A DNA stretch of 27,103 bases from Aliterella sp. RAGGC_92 (lineage in GTDB: Bacteria > Cyanobacteriota > Cyanobacteriia > Cyanobacteriales > Chroococcidiopsidaceae). The notes below the pieces were generated by a model. That model did no database searches. It saw nothing but the letters and a program-made list of their open reading frames with translations, and was not told the origin of the DNA. The stretch covers positions 1-27,103 of the forward strand of contig JAPJOW010000004.1 of the NCBI GenBank assembly GCA_030826005.1, given 5' to 3'. Every line of letters starts with the position of its first letter. Positions within the stretch are counted from its first letter, which is position 1. The translations under genes were made by a program, and so were the position numbers. Shown in pieces: positions 1 through 8,932 of the stretch.

Positions 1-726
1 GGACTGCGACAAGCAATTGTCGAACTAAAAGCTGTTAATAGAGAGTTAGAAGCTTTTAGCTACTCCGTCTCCCACGATCTGCGCGCGCCCTTACGCAGTA
101 TCGATGGCTTTAGTCAGGCTTTGCTAGAAGATTGCTCCGAACAACTAGACACCACAGGTCAAGACTACCTGCGGCGGATTCGTCTAGCAACCCAACGCAT
201 GGGACACTTGATTGACGACTTGCTGACTCTATCACGGGTAACGCGCAGCGATATGCACGTAGAATCCGTAGAACTTAGCCGATTAGCTAGTCGCATCTGC
301 ACCGATTTACAGCAAACTCAAATAAATCGTCAAGTAGAATTTGTCATTCAACCAGACTTAGTAGCTAAAGGAGATGCTCACCTGCTGCAAGTAGTGTTAG
401 AAAACTTACTAAGTAACGCTTGGAAGTTTACCTCCAAACACCTGCAAGCTAATATTGAATTTGGCGCAATCCCTCAAGCTGATAGCGGCATATTAACCTA
501 CTTCGTGCGGGACGATGGCACGGGTTTTGATATGGCGTATATAGACAAATTGTTTAGTCCCTTCCAACGATTGCACGCCAGCCATGAATTTCCTGGAAAT
601 GGCATTGGACTTGCCACCGTGCAGCGAATTGTCTATCGGCATGGAGGAAAAGTGTGGGCAGAAGGGACGCTGGAACGAGGCGCAACATTCTACTTTACCT
701 TAGAAGCAGAGGAAATCGAGCAATGA
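1..726 (+). CDS. Phytochrome-like sensor histidine kinase, C-terminal part (cut by window edge)
   Basis: The frame is open from base 1, so the real start lies upstream. The visible 241 residues are a complete kinase core: an H-box with SVSHDLRAP (His codon at 73-75), an N-box (ENLLSNAWKF), a G1 box (DDGTGF) and a G2 box (GNGIGLATV). The H-box type, with a lead-in like AVNRELEAFSYSVSHDLRAPL, is that of cyanobacterial phytochrome and phytochrome-like kinases, so a GAF/PHY or PAS sensor is expected upstream but is not visible. The first ATG-like codon inside is not the start. The stop TGA overlaps the ATG of the next gene (ATGA), which implies translational coupling with the adjacent Rcp1-like regulator as its probable phosphotransfer partner. 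Kinase assignment is certain; the signal sensed is unknown. Confidence 0.93.
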   Translation, partial: GLRQAIVELKAVNRELEAFSYSVSHDLRAPLRSIDGFSQALLEDCSEQLDTTGQDYLRRIRLATQRMGHLIDDLLTLSRVTRSDMHVESVELSRLASRICTDLQQTQINRQVEFVIQPDLVAKGDAHLLQVVLENLLSNAWKFTSKHLQANIEFGAIPQADSGILTYFVRDDGTGFDMAYIDKLFSPFQRLHASHEFPGNGIGLATVQRIVYRHGGKVWAEGTLERGATFYFTLEAEEIEQ

Positions 727-1172
727 ACGCGATCGCAAGTCCCAAAACAATTTTGCTAGTAGAAGATAACCCCGATGACGAAGCACTGGCAATCCGCGCT
801 CTCAAGCGCCATCACATTAGTAACGAAGTTGTAGTTGCCCGCGATGGAGTTGAAGCACTGGAATACTTATTTTGTACGGGGATGTATGCGGGGCGGGATA
901 TTAGCTTTAAACCTACAGTAATTTTGCTCGATCTTAAGCTACCCCGCGTTGATGGACTAGAAGTTTTGCGGCGCTTGCGCGATGACGAGCGGACAAAATT
1001 ATTACCTGTAGTAGTTTTGACAACTTCTAGCGAAGAACAAGATATGCTCAATAGTTACAGCCTCGGCTGCAACAGCTATATCCGCAAACCCGTAGATTTC
1101 GTGCAATTTTCTGAGGCAATTCGGCAACTAGGAATGTATTGGCTATTAATGAACGAACCGCCGCCCCTTTGA
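723..1172 (+). CDS. Rcp1-like single-domain response regulator
   Basis: A 149-residue protein made of one REC domain and no output domain. Acidic pocket E14-D15, phosphoacceptor D70 (VILLDLKLP), the conserved Thr in LTTS (T100) and Lys in RKP (K122) are all present. The insertion around residues 50-62 and the short C-terminal helix match the Rcp1 family that receives phosphate from cyanobacterial phytochromes. The start chosen is the ATG at 723 that overlaps the upstream kinase stop; a longer frame from 654 would add 23 residues unlike any REC domain. It probably works as a diffusible phosphorelay carrier or by protein contact. Its cognate kinase is almost surely the upstream gene. The next hybrid kinase begins 25 bp downstream and may be in the same operon. 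Confidence 0.93.
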   Translation: MNAIASPKTILLVEDNPDDEALAIRALKRHHISNEVVVARDGVEALEYLFCTGMYAGRDISFKPTVILLDLKLPRVDGLEVLRRLRDDERTKLLPVVVLTTSSEEQDMLNSYSLGCNSYIRKPVDFVQFSEAIRQLGMYWLLMNEPPPL

Positions 1173-1197
1173 TAATCAAATTTAAGAGGCAGTAAAA

Positions 1198-3552
1198 ATG
1201 AACCTCCACCTGCGGGTTTTGATTGTCGAAGATTCTGAAGATGATATGCTGCTGATGCTGCGATCGCTACGTCGGGGCGGCTACGTTTTGGAATACGCGC
1301 GGGTAGATACGCTTTCTACCATGCAGGCGGCTTTAGAGCAGACTTGGGATGTTGTAATTGCCGATTATACGTTGCCTGCTTTCAGCGCTCCAGAAGCTTT
1401 AGAACTTCTCCAAAGCCAAGGGCAGGACTTACCATTTATTATTGTTTCCGGCACGATTGGCGAAGAACTTGCCGTTGCGGCAATGAAGGCTGGAGCGCAC
1501 GATTATATTATTAAAGGCAATTTAACTCGTTTGCTTCCGGCGGTAGAACGGGAGCTAAGAGAGGCAGAAGAACGACATAAACGGCGCAGCGCCGAACGAT
1601 CTTTACGGGAAAGCGAAGAACGCATCCGGGTGCAAGCTAAAGAACTATCTCAAGCAAACAATGTTTTGCAAGATTATACAAAGGAGTTAGAAGAACTATA
1701 CAACCAAGCTCCCTGTGGCTATCACTCCCTAGATAAAAATGGTGTTTTTATCCGCATTAACGATACGGAATTGAAGATGCTGGGCTACACCCGCCATGAA
1801 GTTGTGGGTAAAAAAAGATTCGCCGATCTATTGACAGCGCAAAGTTTGCAAACTTTTGAAGAAAATTTCTTGCTATTCCAGCAACGAGGCTGGGTGCGAG
1901 ATTTGGAATTGCAAATGCTCCGTGCTGATGGCACAATTCTACCTGTAAGCTTGAGCGCTACGGCTTTAACCGATAGTACGGGCAACTATTTGATGAGCCG
2001 CTACGTGGTAATTGATATTAGCGATCGCCTGCAAGCAGAAGCAAAAATTCGCGAACAAGCCGCCTTACTTGAAATTACAACCGACGCAATTTTTGTTCGA
2101 GATTTAGCTCATCGCATCGTTTACTGGAACAAAGGGGCAGAACGTTTGTATGGATGGGAGGCAGCCACCGTCCTAGGCAAAAATGCCATTGAGTTGCTAC
2201 ATCGACCGGGGGAAGCCCTGCCGCAATTTACAGCGATTGAAACAAAGTTATTTCAAGAAGGGCAGTGGCAGGGAGAGTTTCAACACATCACGGCTCAAGG
2301 CAAAACTGCGATCGTCGAAAGTCGCTGGACTTTGGTACGCGATGAAACGGGCAATCCCAAATCTATTTTGACCGTTAGTACGGATATTACCGAGAAAAAA
2401 CAACTAGAGGCGCAATTTCTGCGCGTCCAACGCTTAGAAAGCCTCGGTACTCTAGCAAGTGGCATCGCTCACGACTTTAATAATATCCTTACGCCGATTT
2501 TGGCTGCCGTGCAACTACTGCCCTTAAAAATTACTACCCTTGACGAACAAAGTCGCGGATTACTAACGCTAATTGAAGACAGTACCAAACGGGGAGCAGC
2601 CCTAGTCAAACAAATTTTAGCCTTTGCTCGTGGCGCAGAAGGCAAGCGAGTACCGCTCCAAGTCAAGCATATATTGGCAGAAGTAATGCAAGTTGCCCGC
2701 CAGACTTTTCCTAAAAATATCGCGCTTCACTGCGATACCTCCTCTCCCAATCTATGGACTGTTGCCGCCGATGCCAATCAAATACATCAAGTGCTGCTAA
2801 ACCTCTGCCTTAACGCCCGCGATGCTATGCCAAGTGGCGGTACGCTCCACCTATGCGTGGAAAATCAACAAATCGATCGCGCCTATGCGCGGATGAATTT
2901 GGAAGCTCCCGTTGGTGCTTACGTGATGATTAAAGTTACAGATACGGGAACGGGGATTATGCCAGAATTAATGGAACGAATTTTCGATCCGTTTTTCACT
3001 ACCAAAGAGCCAGGGAAAGGAACGGGACTTGGATTATCTACGGTTTTGGGGATTGTGAAAAATCACGGGGGTTTTATCAATGTTGATAGTAAGGTCGGAA
3101 GCGGCACGGAGTTTAGAGTTTATTTGCCAGCGACTTTCGATGATGTTAGTCCGCCCAAGGAAGAATTGGCTCTGTTAGGCGGACAGCAAGAGTTGATAAT
3201 GATTGTAGATGACGAACCATTAATTCAACAGGTGATTCAAAATACTCTAGAAGCCTATAATTATCGAACTCTTTTAGCTAGTGATGGTTTTGAGGCGATT
3301 TCTTTGTATGTCGAACGCCCGGAGCGAATTAGTGCGGTGCTGATGGATATTATGATGCCCTCAATCGATGGGTTAACCGCAATTCGCACCCTGCAAGAAC
3401 TAAATCCTCAAGTTAGGATAATTGCTACTAGCGGTCTTGCCTCAAATAGCCAGCTTGCTCAAGAAATTGGCACTGGAGTCAAAGCCTTTTTAGCCAAACC
3501 TTACACGGCAAAAGAATTATTAGATACTTTACAAACAGTTTTAAATAGCTAA
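1198..3552 (+). CDS. Hybrid histidine kinase, REC-PAS-PAS-HisKA-HATPase-REC
   Basis: A soluble 784-residue protein with no membrane segment. Order: REC 5-120 (phosphoacceptor D56 in VVIADYTLP), a charged linker helix 115-165, PAS 165-280, PAS 285-405, HisKA with H425 (SGIAHDFNNI), N-box NLCLNARDAMPSGG around 536-548, G1 DTGTGI 582-587, G2 GKGTGLGLST around 607, and a terminal REC 667-784 with D717 (VLMDIMMP). The HDFNN-type H-box and the TKEPGKGTGLGL signature place it with NtrB-like/HWE-free hybrid kinases common in cyanobacteria. A Shine-Dalgarno AGAGG lies upstream of the ATG. It follows the Rcp1-like gene by 25 bp, so it may be fed through its N-terminal REC. Its last ~500 residues are closely paralogous to the kinase at 5762-8674. 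Input signal unknown. Confidence 0.95.
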   Translation: MNLHLRVLIVEDSEDDMLLMLRSLRRGGYVLEYARVDTLSTMQAALEQTWDVVIADYTLPAFSAPEALELLQSQGQDLPFIIVSGTIGEELAVAAMKAGAHDYIIKGNLTRLLPAVERELREAEERHKRRSAERSLRESEERIRVQAKELSQANNVLQDYTKELEELYNQAPCGYHSLDKNGVFIRINDTELKMLGYTRHEVVGKKRFADLLTAQSLQTFEENFLLFQQRGWVRDLELQMLRADGTILPVSLSATALTDSTGNYLMSRYVVIDISDRLQAEAKIREQAALLEITTDAIFVRDLAHRIVYWNKGAERLYGWEAATVLGKNAIELLHRPGEALPQFTAIETKLFQEGQWQGEFQHITAQGKTAIVESRWTLVRDETGNPKSILTVSTDITEKKQLEAQFLRVQRLESLGTLASGIAHDFNNILTPILAAVQLLPLKITTLDEQSRGLLTLIEDSTKRGAALVKQILAFARGAEGKRVPLQVKHILAEVMQVARQTFPKNIALHCDTSSPNLWTVAADANQIHQVLLNLCLNARDAMPSGGTLHLCVENQQIDRAYARMNLEAPVGAYVMIKVTDTGTGIMPELMERIFDPFFTTKEPGKGTGLGLSTVLGIVKNHGGFINVDSKVGSGTEFRVYLPATFDDVSPPKEELALLGGQQELIMIVDDEPLIQQVIQNTLEAYNYRTLLASDGFEAISLYVERPERISAVLMDIMMPSIDGLTAIRTLQELNPQVRIIATSGLASNSQLAQEIGTGVKAFLAKPYTAKELLDTLQTVLNS

Positions 3553-3582
3553 GAATTTAACAGCATTGATAAATTTAGAGAT

Positions 3583-3640
3583 GATTTTCCCTTTGCAGCA
3601 ACCTCCGTGTCTCCCTATCTCCTTGTCTCCGCTTTCATCC
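3583..3640. repeat. Interspersed repeat copy upstream of the CDF gene
   Basis: A pyrimidine-rich segment beginning GATTTTCCCTTTGCAGCAAC and ending GCTTTCATCC. It matches in order, with gaps, the segment at 4608-4671 on the other side of the cation diffusion facilitator gene. The internal CTCCCTATCTCCTTGTCTCC phrase resembles low-complexity intergenic repeats that I recall from other cyanobacterial genomes; that link is from memory. Confidence 0.6.
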
Positions 3641-3669
3641 TTTTTTATTGGGCAACGCTTTAACAAATT

Positions 3670-4581
3670 ATGTCTGCTCATCACCACGACCACAGCCACG
3701 CCCCAGCCAATTACAATCGCGCTTTTATTATCGGCATTATTCTCAATGGCGGATTTGTTGCTATAGAGGCAACCTATGGACTTTTTGCTAATTCCCTTGC
3801 CCTGCTTGCAGATGCAGGTCACAATTTAAGCGATGTTTTAAGCTTACTTCTAGCTTGGGGAGCAAGTATTCTTTCGCGTCGCCCTCCTACAAGCAGCCAC
3901 ACTTACGGCTGGCGGCGTTCCTCTATTTTGGCGGCTTTATTTAACGCTATTTTTCTATTGTTAGTGACTGGGGGTATTGGTTGGGAAGCGGTGCAACGCT
4001 TCTTAGCGCCGAGTCCTATAGAAGGTAGAGTAGTTATCGGCGTGGCGGCAGTAGGCATTGCTGTTAACACGGCAACTGCCTTAATGTTCGTGTCAGGACG
4101 CGATCGCGACTTAAATATCCGGGGCGCTTTTTTGCACATGGCCGCCGATGCGGTAGTGTCTTTAGGAGTTGTGTTAGCAGGGATAGCGATTTTAACTACA
4201 GGTCAGTGGTGGTTCGATCCGGTTGTTAGTTTAATAATTGTGGCAGTAATTATTTTCGGCACGTGGCAGCTACTACAAGACTCGATAAATCTTGCCCTTG
4301 ATGGCGTACCGCCAGGAATTGAACTTGTGGCTGTCCGCACTTACTTAGAACAACTAGAGGGCGTAACAGAAGTCCACGATCTGCATATTTGGGCAATGAG
4401 TACCACTGAAACCGCCCTTACCGTACATTTAGTGATGCCGAGTGGATGTCCAAACGATTACTTTTTAAGCCAGCTATGCACCGAACTCCATCATCTATTT
4501 GACATCGACCATGCCACAATTCAAGTAGAAACAGGCGATCGCAATTATCCCTGCACCCTTGCTCCCCATCACCGAGTTTAG
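3670..4581 (+). CDS. Cation diffusion facilitator, zinc type (CzcD/ZitB-like)
   Basis: A 303-residue inner-membrane metal/proton antiporter that would export Zn2+ (possibly Co2+ or Cd2+) from the cytoplasm. The N-terminus is a His-rich tail (HHHDHSH, residues 4-10). Six membrane helices are visible, with TM1 about 18-40 and TM2 about 44-66. The transport-site tetrad is H51/D55 (AGHNLSD) and H156/D160 (HMAAD), an HD-HD arrangement usual for zinc carriers. A cytoplasmic C-terminal domain (about 210-303) has the family EVHDLHIW motif. The usual His-rich loop between TM4 and TM5 is missing and replaced by a short charged loop. No clear Shine-Dalgarno precedes the ATG. The gene stands alone between two repeat copies; no ArsR-type regulator lies beside it. 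Confidence 0.95.
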   Translation: MSAHHHDHSHAPANYNRAFIIGIILNGGFVAIEATYGLFANSLALLADAGHNLSDVLSLLLAWGASILSRRPPTSSHTYGWRRSSILAALFNAIFLLLVTGGIGWEAVQRFLAPSPIEGRVVIGVAAVGIAVNTATALMFVSGRDRDLNIRGAFLHMAADAVVSLGVVLAGIAILTTGQWWFDPVVSLIIVAVIIFGTWQLLQDSINLALDGVPPGIELVAVRTYLEQLEGVTEVHDLHIWAMSTTETALTVHLVMPSGCPNDYFLSQLCTELHHLFDIDHATIQVETGDRNYPCTLAPHHRV

Positions 4582-4607
4582 GCTTGAGCATTGCTGAATA
4601 TAGATAG

Positions 4608-4671
4608 GATTTTTCCTTTGCAGCAACCCAAGAAGCTTCTCTTTGTCCCCTTGTCAACTCCTCTTTCATCC
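4608..4671. repeat. Second copy of the interspersed repeat, downstream of the CDF gene
   Basis: It starts GATTTTTCCTTTGCAGCAAC and ends CTCTTTCATCC, the same beginning and end as 3583-3640 and in the same orientation, with a diverged middle about 6 bp longer. It sits between the convergent CDF and adenosine-deaminase-like genes. No hairpin strong enough to call a terminator is seen here. Confidence 0.6.
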
Positions 4672-4687
4672 TCTAATTAAGCAAAGC

Positions 4688-5701
4688 CTAGGCTTGCAAT
4701 AAACCTGTCAAAATCGTTGCCGGGCGATCGCGATAGGGCCAAGCAAAAGCGTGACGAAAAGCCGCATCTTGACAAGCTTTGAGTTGTTCAAAGTTAATAA
4801 TGTCTTGAGTGAGCAAGTTTTCGTACTCGAAAGGCAACCGGACGTTGTGCAATCCTGCATTATCGGTACAAATAGCGATATCTACTCCCGCCTCAAAACA
4901 ACGGTCAAATACTAATTTTAACTGTTTCATCTCTGCCAATGTCCCAGTTTTGAAGTAAGTAGTCGGACAAACTTCTAAGCACTGCTTGCGCCTAGCAACT
5001 TCCCCTAATAGTTCTGGATGTAGTAAAGGGATTTGAATCCCATGCCCAATTCGCATCAAGTAAGGCAATAATTGAGAATAGCAACCAGAGGAAGTTTCGT
5101 ACAAGTGTCCGGTTGTTTTTACATCCTGCGATCGCGCGTACTCGTACAAACCGATAAATTCGTCTAATCTTTCGGCATAATGACTATCTCCCCCCGCCAC
5201 ATCTATACCGCAGACATACTGCTTGTTATTAATTGCCAAGTCCACAATTGCCTTATTAACTTCATAGGGTAGCTTGGTGTGCATACAAAGTATTTGGCTA
5301 GTGACAATTGGATACTCTGGAACGCGGCTGGCGATGCCTACAACCTCGACGATTTCCGCCATTTTATCAATTCGCTCTACTTGACTTAAATGCTCTGGTG
5401 TCCGCAAATAAGGGGTATAGCGCAGTTCTAAATACGCCAAGTTTTCAAAAATATACGCGCCGCGAATTAAACGGTAAATAAAATAAGGTAAAGTCTGCAC
5501 TGTTTGGACGCTTTCGACTAGCGTGTGCAGTTCTAAATACTCCTCCAAAGTATTGCGCGATCGCGTATAAAATTCCTCAAATCCCCCATAGTCAGGAAAC
5601 TTCTCGATCAATTGGGTCGAGTGACGCTGAAAATAACGCCACAAAACCCTAGGTACAACCGAACCGCCTAGGTGACGGTGCAATTCAGCATATAAAGTCA
5701 C
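4688..5701 (-). CDS. Adenosine deaminase-like amidohydrolase
   Basis: A 337-residue TIM-barrel metal hydrolase of the adenosine/AMP deaminase family. Visible metal and catalytic residues: H8 and H10 (AELHRHLGG), H199 and the proton-shuttle E202 (TGHLYE), H220 (RIGHG) and D280 (CTDN). CLEVCPTTYF (241-250) matches the family EVCP block. The Asp that follows the metal-binding Asp in classical adenosine deaminases (TDDP) is Asn here (N281), so the substrate may differ from plain adenosine. The start chosen is GTG at 5701, with AGG nine bases upstream, because it places the HxH motif near the N-terminus as in the family. A TTG at 5752 would add 17 AT-rich-encoded residues. It lies about 60 bp downstream of the CHASE3 hybrid kinase on the same strand and may be co-transcribed. 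Confidence 0.87.
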   Translation of the reverse strand: MTLYAELHRHLGGSVVPRVLWRYFQRHSTQLIEKFPDYGGFEEFYTRSRNTLEEYLELHTLVESVQTVQTLPYFIYRLIRGAYIFENLAYLELRYTPYLRTPEHLSQVERIDKMAEIVEVVGIASRVPEYPIVTSQILCMHTKLPYEVNKAIVDLAINNKQYVCGIDVAGGDSHYAERLDEFIGLYEYARSQDVKTTGHLYETSSGCYSQLLPYLMRIGHGIQIPLLHPELLGEVARRKQCLEVCPTTYFKTGTLAEMKQLKLVFDRCFEAGVDIAICTDNAGLHNVRLPFEYENLLTQDIINFEQLKACQDAAFRHAFAWPYRDRPATILTGLLQA

Positions 5702-5761
5702 AACGAGCCGCCTATGATTAATATTAAATATAATTAATATTAACAAAAACAACTTGACAAA

Positions 5762-8674
5762 TTACAGGCAATCTACATGGTTTTTAGGTTTAATAACGGC
5801 ATCGATCGCAGATAACAATTCTTTAGCCGTACAAGGTTTGGGTAGAAAGCCTTCTACGCCATGACCCGTAGCTTCAGCAATCTTTTCGTTAGACATCAGC
5901 CCGCTAATGGCAATAATTTTGACATTGGTGTTGAGTTGCTGCAAAGAAGCGATTGTATCTATACCATCCATCACAGGCATCATAATATCGAGCAAGACGA
6001 CTTTTATTTGCTCTTGATACTGAACGTAGAGCTTGAGCGCCTCCACGCCGTTACTAGCGGTGAGAACTTGGTAGTTGTAAGCTTCTAAAGAAGTTTTAGT
6101 AATTTCCCGAATAGCCACTTCATCATCGACAACCAAAATTAAATCGCCATCACCTATAACTACTTCTACTTCTGGCAATAACTGCGTTGCGGCAGATTCT
6201 ATAGCAGGCAAATATACTTTAAACTCTGTCCCTTTGCCAAGTTCGCTGTACACATTGACAAACCCACCATGACTTTTAACAATGCCAATAACGGTAGAAA
6301 GCCCCAAACCCGTACCTTTACCTAATTCTTTGGTAGTAAAAAACGGCTCAAAAATTCGTTCTAATACTTCCGGTTTTATTCCCGTACCGCTATCAGCAAC
6401 GGTGAGCAAAATGTAACTACCTACTTGCGCTTCCAAATTCATCCGCGCGTAGTATTCATCAATATAAATATTTTGGGCTTTAAAACTCAATAAGCCGCCA
6501 CTCGGCATCGCATCGCGCGCATTAACTACCAAATTCATCAATACTTGATGCAGTTGGGTGACATCGCCAGAAATCGCCCAAAGGTCTGAAGCCAAATCGC
6601 TAACAATTTCAATCGACTTAGGAAAGGTTTGTCTAGCAATATGCTCTACTTCCAAAATCGTGTGCTTGATTTGAATCGATGTTCGTTCTCCTTCAAGTCC
6701 TTTAGCAAAAGATAAAACTTGTTTGATCAAACCCGCACCGCGTTTGATATTAGTTTCCAATGTGCCTAGTAATTGATGTTCTTGGGGAAACTTTAAAAGC
6801 AATAATTGCACCGCCATCAATACAGGAGCAAGGACATTGTTCAAATCGTGGGCAATACCACCAGCTAAAGTCCCTATACTTTCCATCCGTTGGGCGCGTA
6901 AAAATTGAGTTTCTAGCTTGACTTTTTCGGTAATATCAGTATTAACCGTCAAAATAGATTTTGGTTGCTGCTGCTCGTCGCGTACTAGCGTCCATCGGCT
7001 TTCGACAACGATTTGTTTGCTATTAATATCGACTTGATTTAATTTACCTTGCCATTCGCCCGTTGCAACTACTGTTGCTAAAACTTCTTGGACTTGAGCA
7101 AAATCTCCGTTATACAAAAGTCGATCGATATTTCGATCGATAACTTCCGCATTTTGCCAGCCGTAAAGACGCTCGGCGCTTTTATTCCAAAATATAATTT
7201 TGCTATCCATAGAGCGCACGGCGATCGCATCTGTGGCAATATCTAAAAGCGCTGCTTGTTCGCGGATTTGCTGTTCGGAACGCTTGCGACTTGTAATATC
7301 CCGTGTAATTGCTAACTGCACGCACTCTCTGGTTAAAGGGCTGCATAGCGGTACGGCATGAGTTTCTAACCATACAGAGCGACCTTTACAGCTAATTAGC
7401 TCAAACTCTAAAGTGCCTTTTTCACCTAAATTACAAACATTTTCATTGAGAGCTTGAAATTGCTCTCTATATTCTTCTGCTACTAAACCATAAACTGACT
7501 TACCGATCGCTAGATCAGCACTTTCTGCCTCAATCATCGCTAGTCCCGCCGCATTCATTTCTAATAAAGTGCCATCGGCAGCAACTATTTTTACGCATTC
7601 AGGTTCGGCATCAACTATTGCCCGCAAACGGTTGTTACTTTCTCTTAAGGCTTCTTCTACTTGCTGACGAGCGGTAACATCCCGCGATGAAGCGTGAATT
7701 TCAACAATTTCACCTGTTGCAACGTCCTGCAAAGCTCGACTAATTGTTTCTAACCAAATATAGTTGCCGTCAAAAGTGCGAAGGCGATAGGTAATTGTAC
7801 TACTACCTACACCGAGCATGGTGGCATGAGATGCTTGAATTTTCTTTAAGTCGTCGGGATGAAAAAATTCGTAGATACTACGCCCGATCAAATCCTTTGG
7901 TTCATAGCCTAAAATTCCTCTACTTGCTGGGGAAACGTAGAGATAAATTCCCTCTGGCGTATGCCTAGAAATCATGTCTGTAGAATTTTCTGCCAAAAGT
8001 CGAAACTGTGCTTCACTTGCTTCTATTTGGTTGGCGGCTTGTTGGCGCTTGGTAAGATCGCACTTAATGAAGTAGTACAGCAAACCTAAAAGTGTCAAAT
8101 TTAGCACCATTGCTAAAGATAAAGTGGCAATAGTTTTTTGAAAACTAGCTGTAGATTGCCCAGAACGCTGTTTTAATAAAGTCTGTTCTGTTGTTTCTAT
8201 TTGAGCGATAATTTGACGGATTTCATCGGTGACTTTTTCGCTAATGCCTGTTTGAATAACTTGCTGTGCCTCTATAGAGCCTTTTGTTTTTTGCAAGTCT
8301 AAAGTTTCGTTAAGGATGCGGATTCTTTGCCTAATTTTTTCCTCTAGTGCCGCTAACCGCTTTTGTTGCGTAGGGTTGTCGCCAGTCAATTGTTGAAGGC
8401 GTTGAATATGAATGCTATTTTGGTTTAAAGCAGCATAATACGGTTTTAAATAAGTTGGATCTTGAGTAAGCAAGTATCCGCGCTGCCCTGCCTCGGCATC
8501 TTTTAAGGTTAAAAAGGTACTTTCAAGTTCTGTCAATACTTGATGGGTTTGAGCTACAAGCTGCTCGTTTTTACTCAACTGGCGTGTATTAAAGTAGGAA
8601 ACTGCCCCATTCGCCACTACTAGCACCGATGCTATCCCTAATACTGTTAGCTGCTTGGTAATAAATTTCTTCAT
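5762..8674 (-). CDS. Membrane hybrid histidine kinase, CHASE3-PAS-PAS-PAS-HisKA-HATPase-REC
   Basis: A 970-residue inner-membrane kinase. TM1 is about 9-28. A CHASE3-type helical sensor spans about 35-180 (with the DAEAGQRGYLLT signature at 59-70). TM2 is about 183-204. PAS domains lie at about 222-337, 345-463 and 471-584. HisKA has H609 (GGIAHDLNNV), the N-box is NARDAMPSGG at 718-727, G1 DSGTGI at 761-766 and G2 GKGTGLGL about 785. The terminal REC has D896 (VLLDIMMP). The start is ATG 8674 with AGG 8 bp upstream. The PAS3-kinase-REC part is a close paralogue of the 1198-3552 product, while the N-terminal sensors differ. The adenosine-deaminase-like gene follows it. The ligand of the periplasmic domain is unknown. 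Confidence 0.94.
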   Translation of the reverse strand: MKKFITKQLTVLGIASVLVVANGAVSYFNTRQLSKNEQLVAQTHQVLTELESTFLTLKDAEAGQRGYLLTQDPTYLKPYYAALNQNSIHIQRLQQLTGDNPTQQKRLAALEEKIRQRIRILNETLDLQKTKGSIEAQQVIQTGISEKVTDEIRQIIAQIETTEQTLLKQRSGQSTASFQKTIATLSLAMVLNLTLLGLLYYFIKCDLTKRQQAANQIEASEAQFRLLAENSTDMISRHTPEGIYLYVSPASRGILGYEPKDLIGRSIYEFFHPDDLKKIQASHATMLGVGSSTITYRLRTFDGNYIWLETISRALQDVATGEIVEIHASSRDVTARQQVEEALRESNNRLRAIVDAEPECVKIVAADGTLLEMNAAGLAMIEAESADLAIGKSVYGLVAEEYREQFQALNENVCNLGEKGTLEFELISCKGRSVWLETHAVPLCSPLTRECVQLAITRDITSRKRSEQQIREQAALLDIATDAIAVRSMDSKIIFWNKSAERLYGWQNAEVIDRNIDRLLYNGDFAQVQEVLATVVATGEWQGKLNQVDINSKQIVVESRWTLVRDEQQQPKSILTVNTDITEKVKLETQFLRAQRMESIGTLAGGIAHDLNNVLAPVLMAVQLLLLKFPQEHQLLGTLETNIKRGAGLIKQVLSFAKGLEGERTSIQIKHTILEVEHIARQTFPKSIEIVSDLASDLWAISGDVTQLHQVLMNLVVNARDAMPSGGLLSFKAQNIYIDEYYARMNLEAQVGSYILLTVADSGTGIKPEVLERIFEPFFTTKELGKGTGLGLSTVIGIVKSHGGFVNVYSELGKGTEFKVYLPAIESAATQLLPEVEVVIGDGDLILVVDDEVAIREITKTSLEAYNYQVLTASNGVEALKLYVQYQEQIKVVLLDIMMPVMDGIDTIASLQQLNTNVKIIAISGLMSNEKIAEATGHGVEGFLPKPCTAKELLSAIDAVIKPKNHVDCL

Positions 8675-8932
8675 TGGCAATGCCTGTTTGCAGTTGTGGT
8701 TAGCTCAGTTGTTAGTAGTAGCGCGATCTCATTTTATTTACTAAATGTCTTCGTTTTTAACTATTTAATTCTACTTCTAATACATCAAAATTTACCCCTT
8801 TAGATAGTTACGTTTTACTTATAAAATAATTTTTCCCGCTCCTCCACCTCATTTCTTGAAAAGTTATTGACAACCCTAACGCTATGTGCTGATAATAATA
8901 GTTTGTGAAAACTTTACATTTAATAAAAACCC
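8675..8932. other. Intergenic region between divergent kinase and purA
   Basis: 258 bp, AT-rich, between the start codons of the CHASE3 kinase (-) and purA (+). It must carry promoters in both directions. The purA-facing promoter at 8867-8896 is the only convincing one. TTTAGA-17-TAAAAT near 8800-8830 is a weaker possible plus-strand promoter. No RNA gene or long repeat was seen. Confidence 0.5.
8867..8896 (+). promoter_or_regulatory. Predicted sigma-70 promoter of purA
   Basis: A perfect -35 box TTGACA (8867-8872) and a -10 box GATAAT (8891-8896, 5 of 6 consensus bases), with an 18-bp spacer. The -10 ends 36 bp before the purA TTG start, which leaves a short leader. Not experimentally supported. 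Confidence 0.6.

Noticed and set aside
812..1051. Antisense open frame of 79 codons over the response regulator
   Set aside because: It mirrors the REC coding strand, has no ribosome-binding site and no recognisable domain. The same applies to the other antisense or out-of-frame open frames over the kinases, CDF, rplY, tldD and tldE genes.
5025..5045. A tRNA T-arm-like string (GATTTGAATCCCATGCCC)
   Set aside because: It lies within the deaminase coding sequence, and no acceptor, D or anticodon arm can be formed around it.
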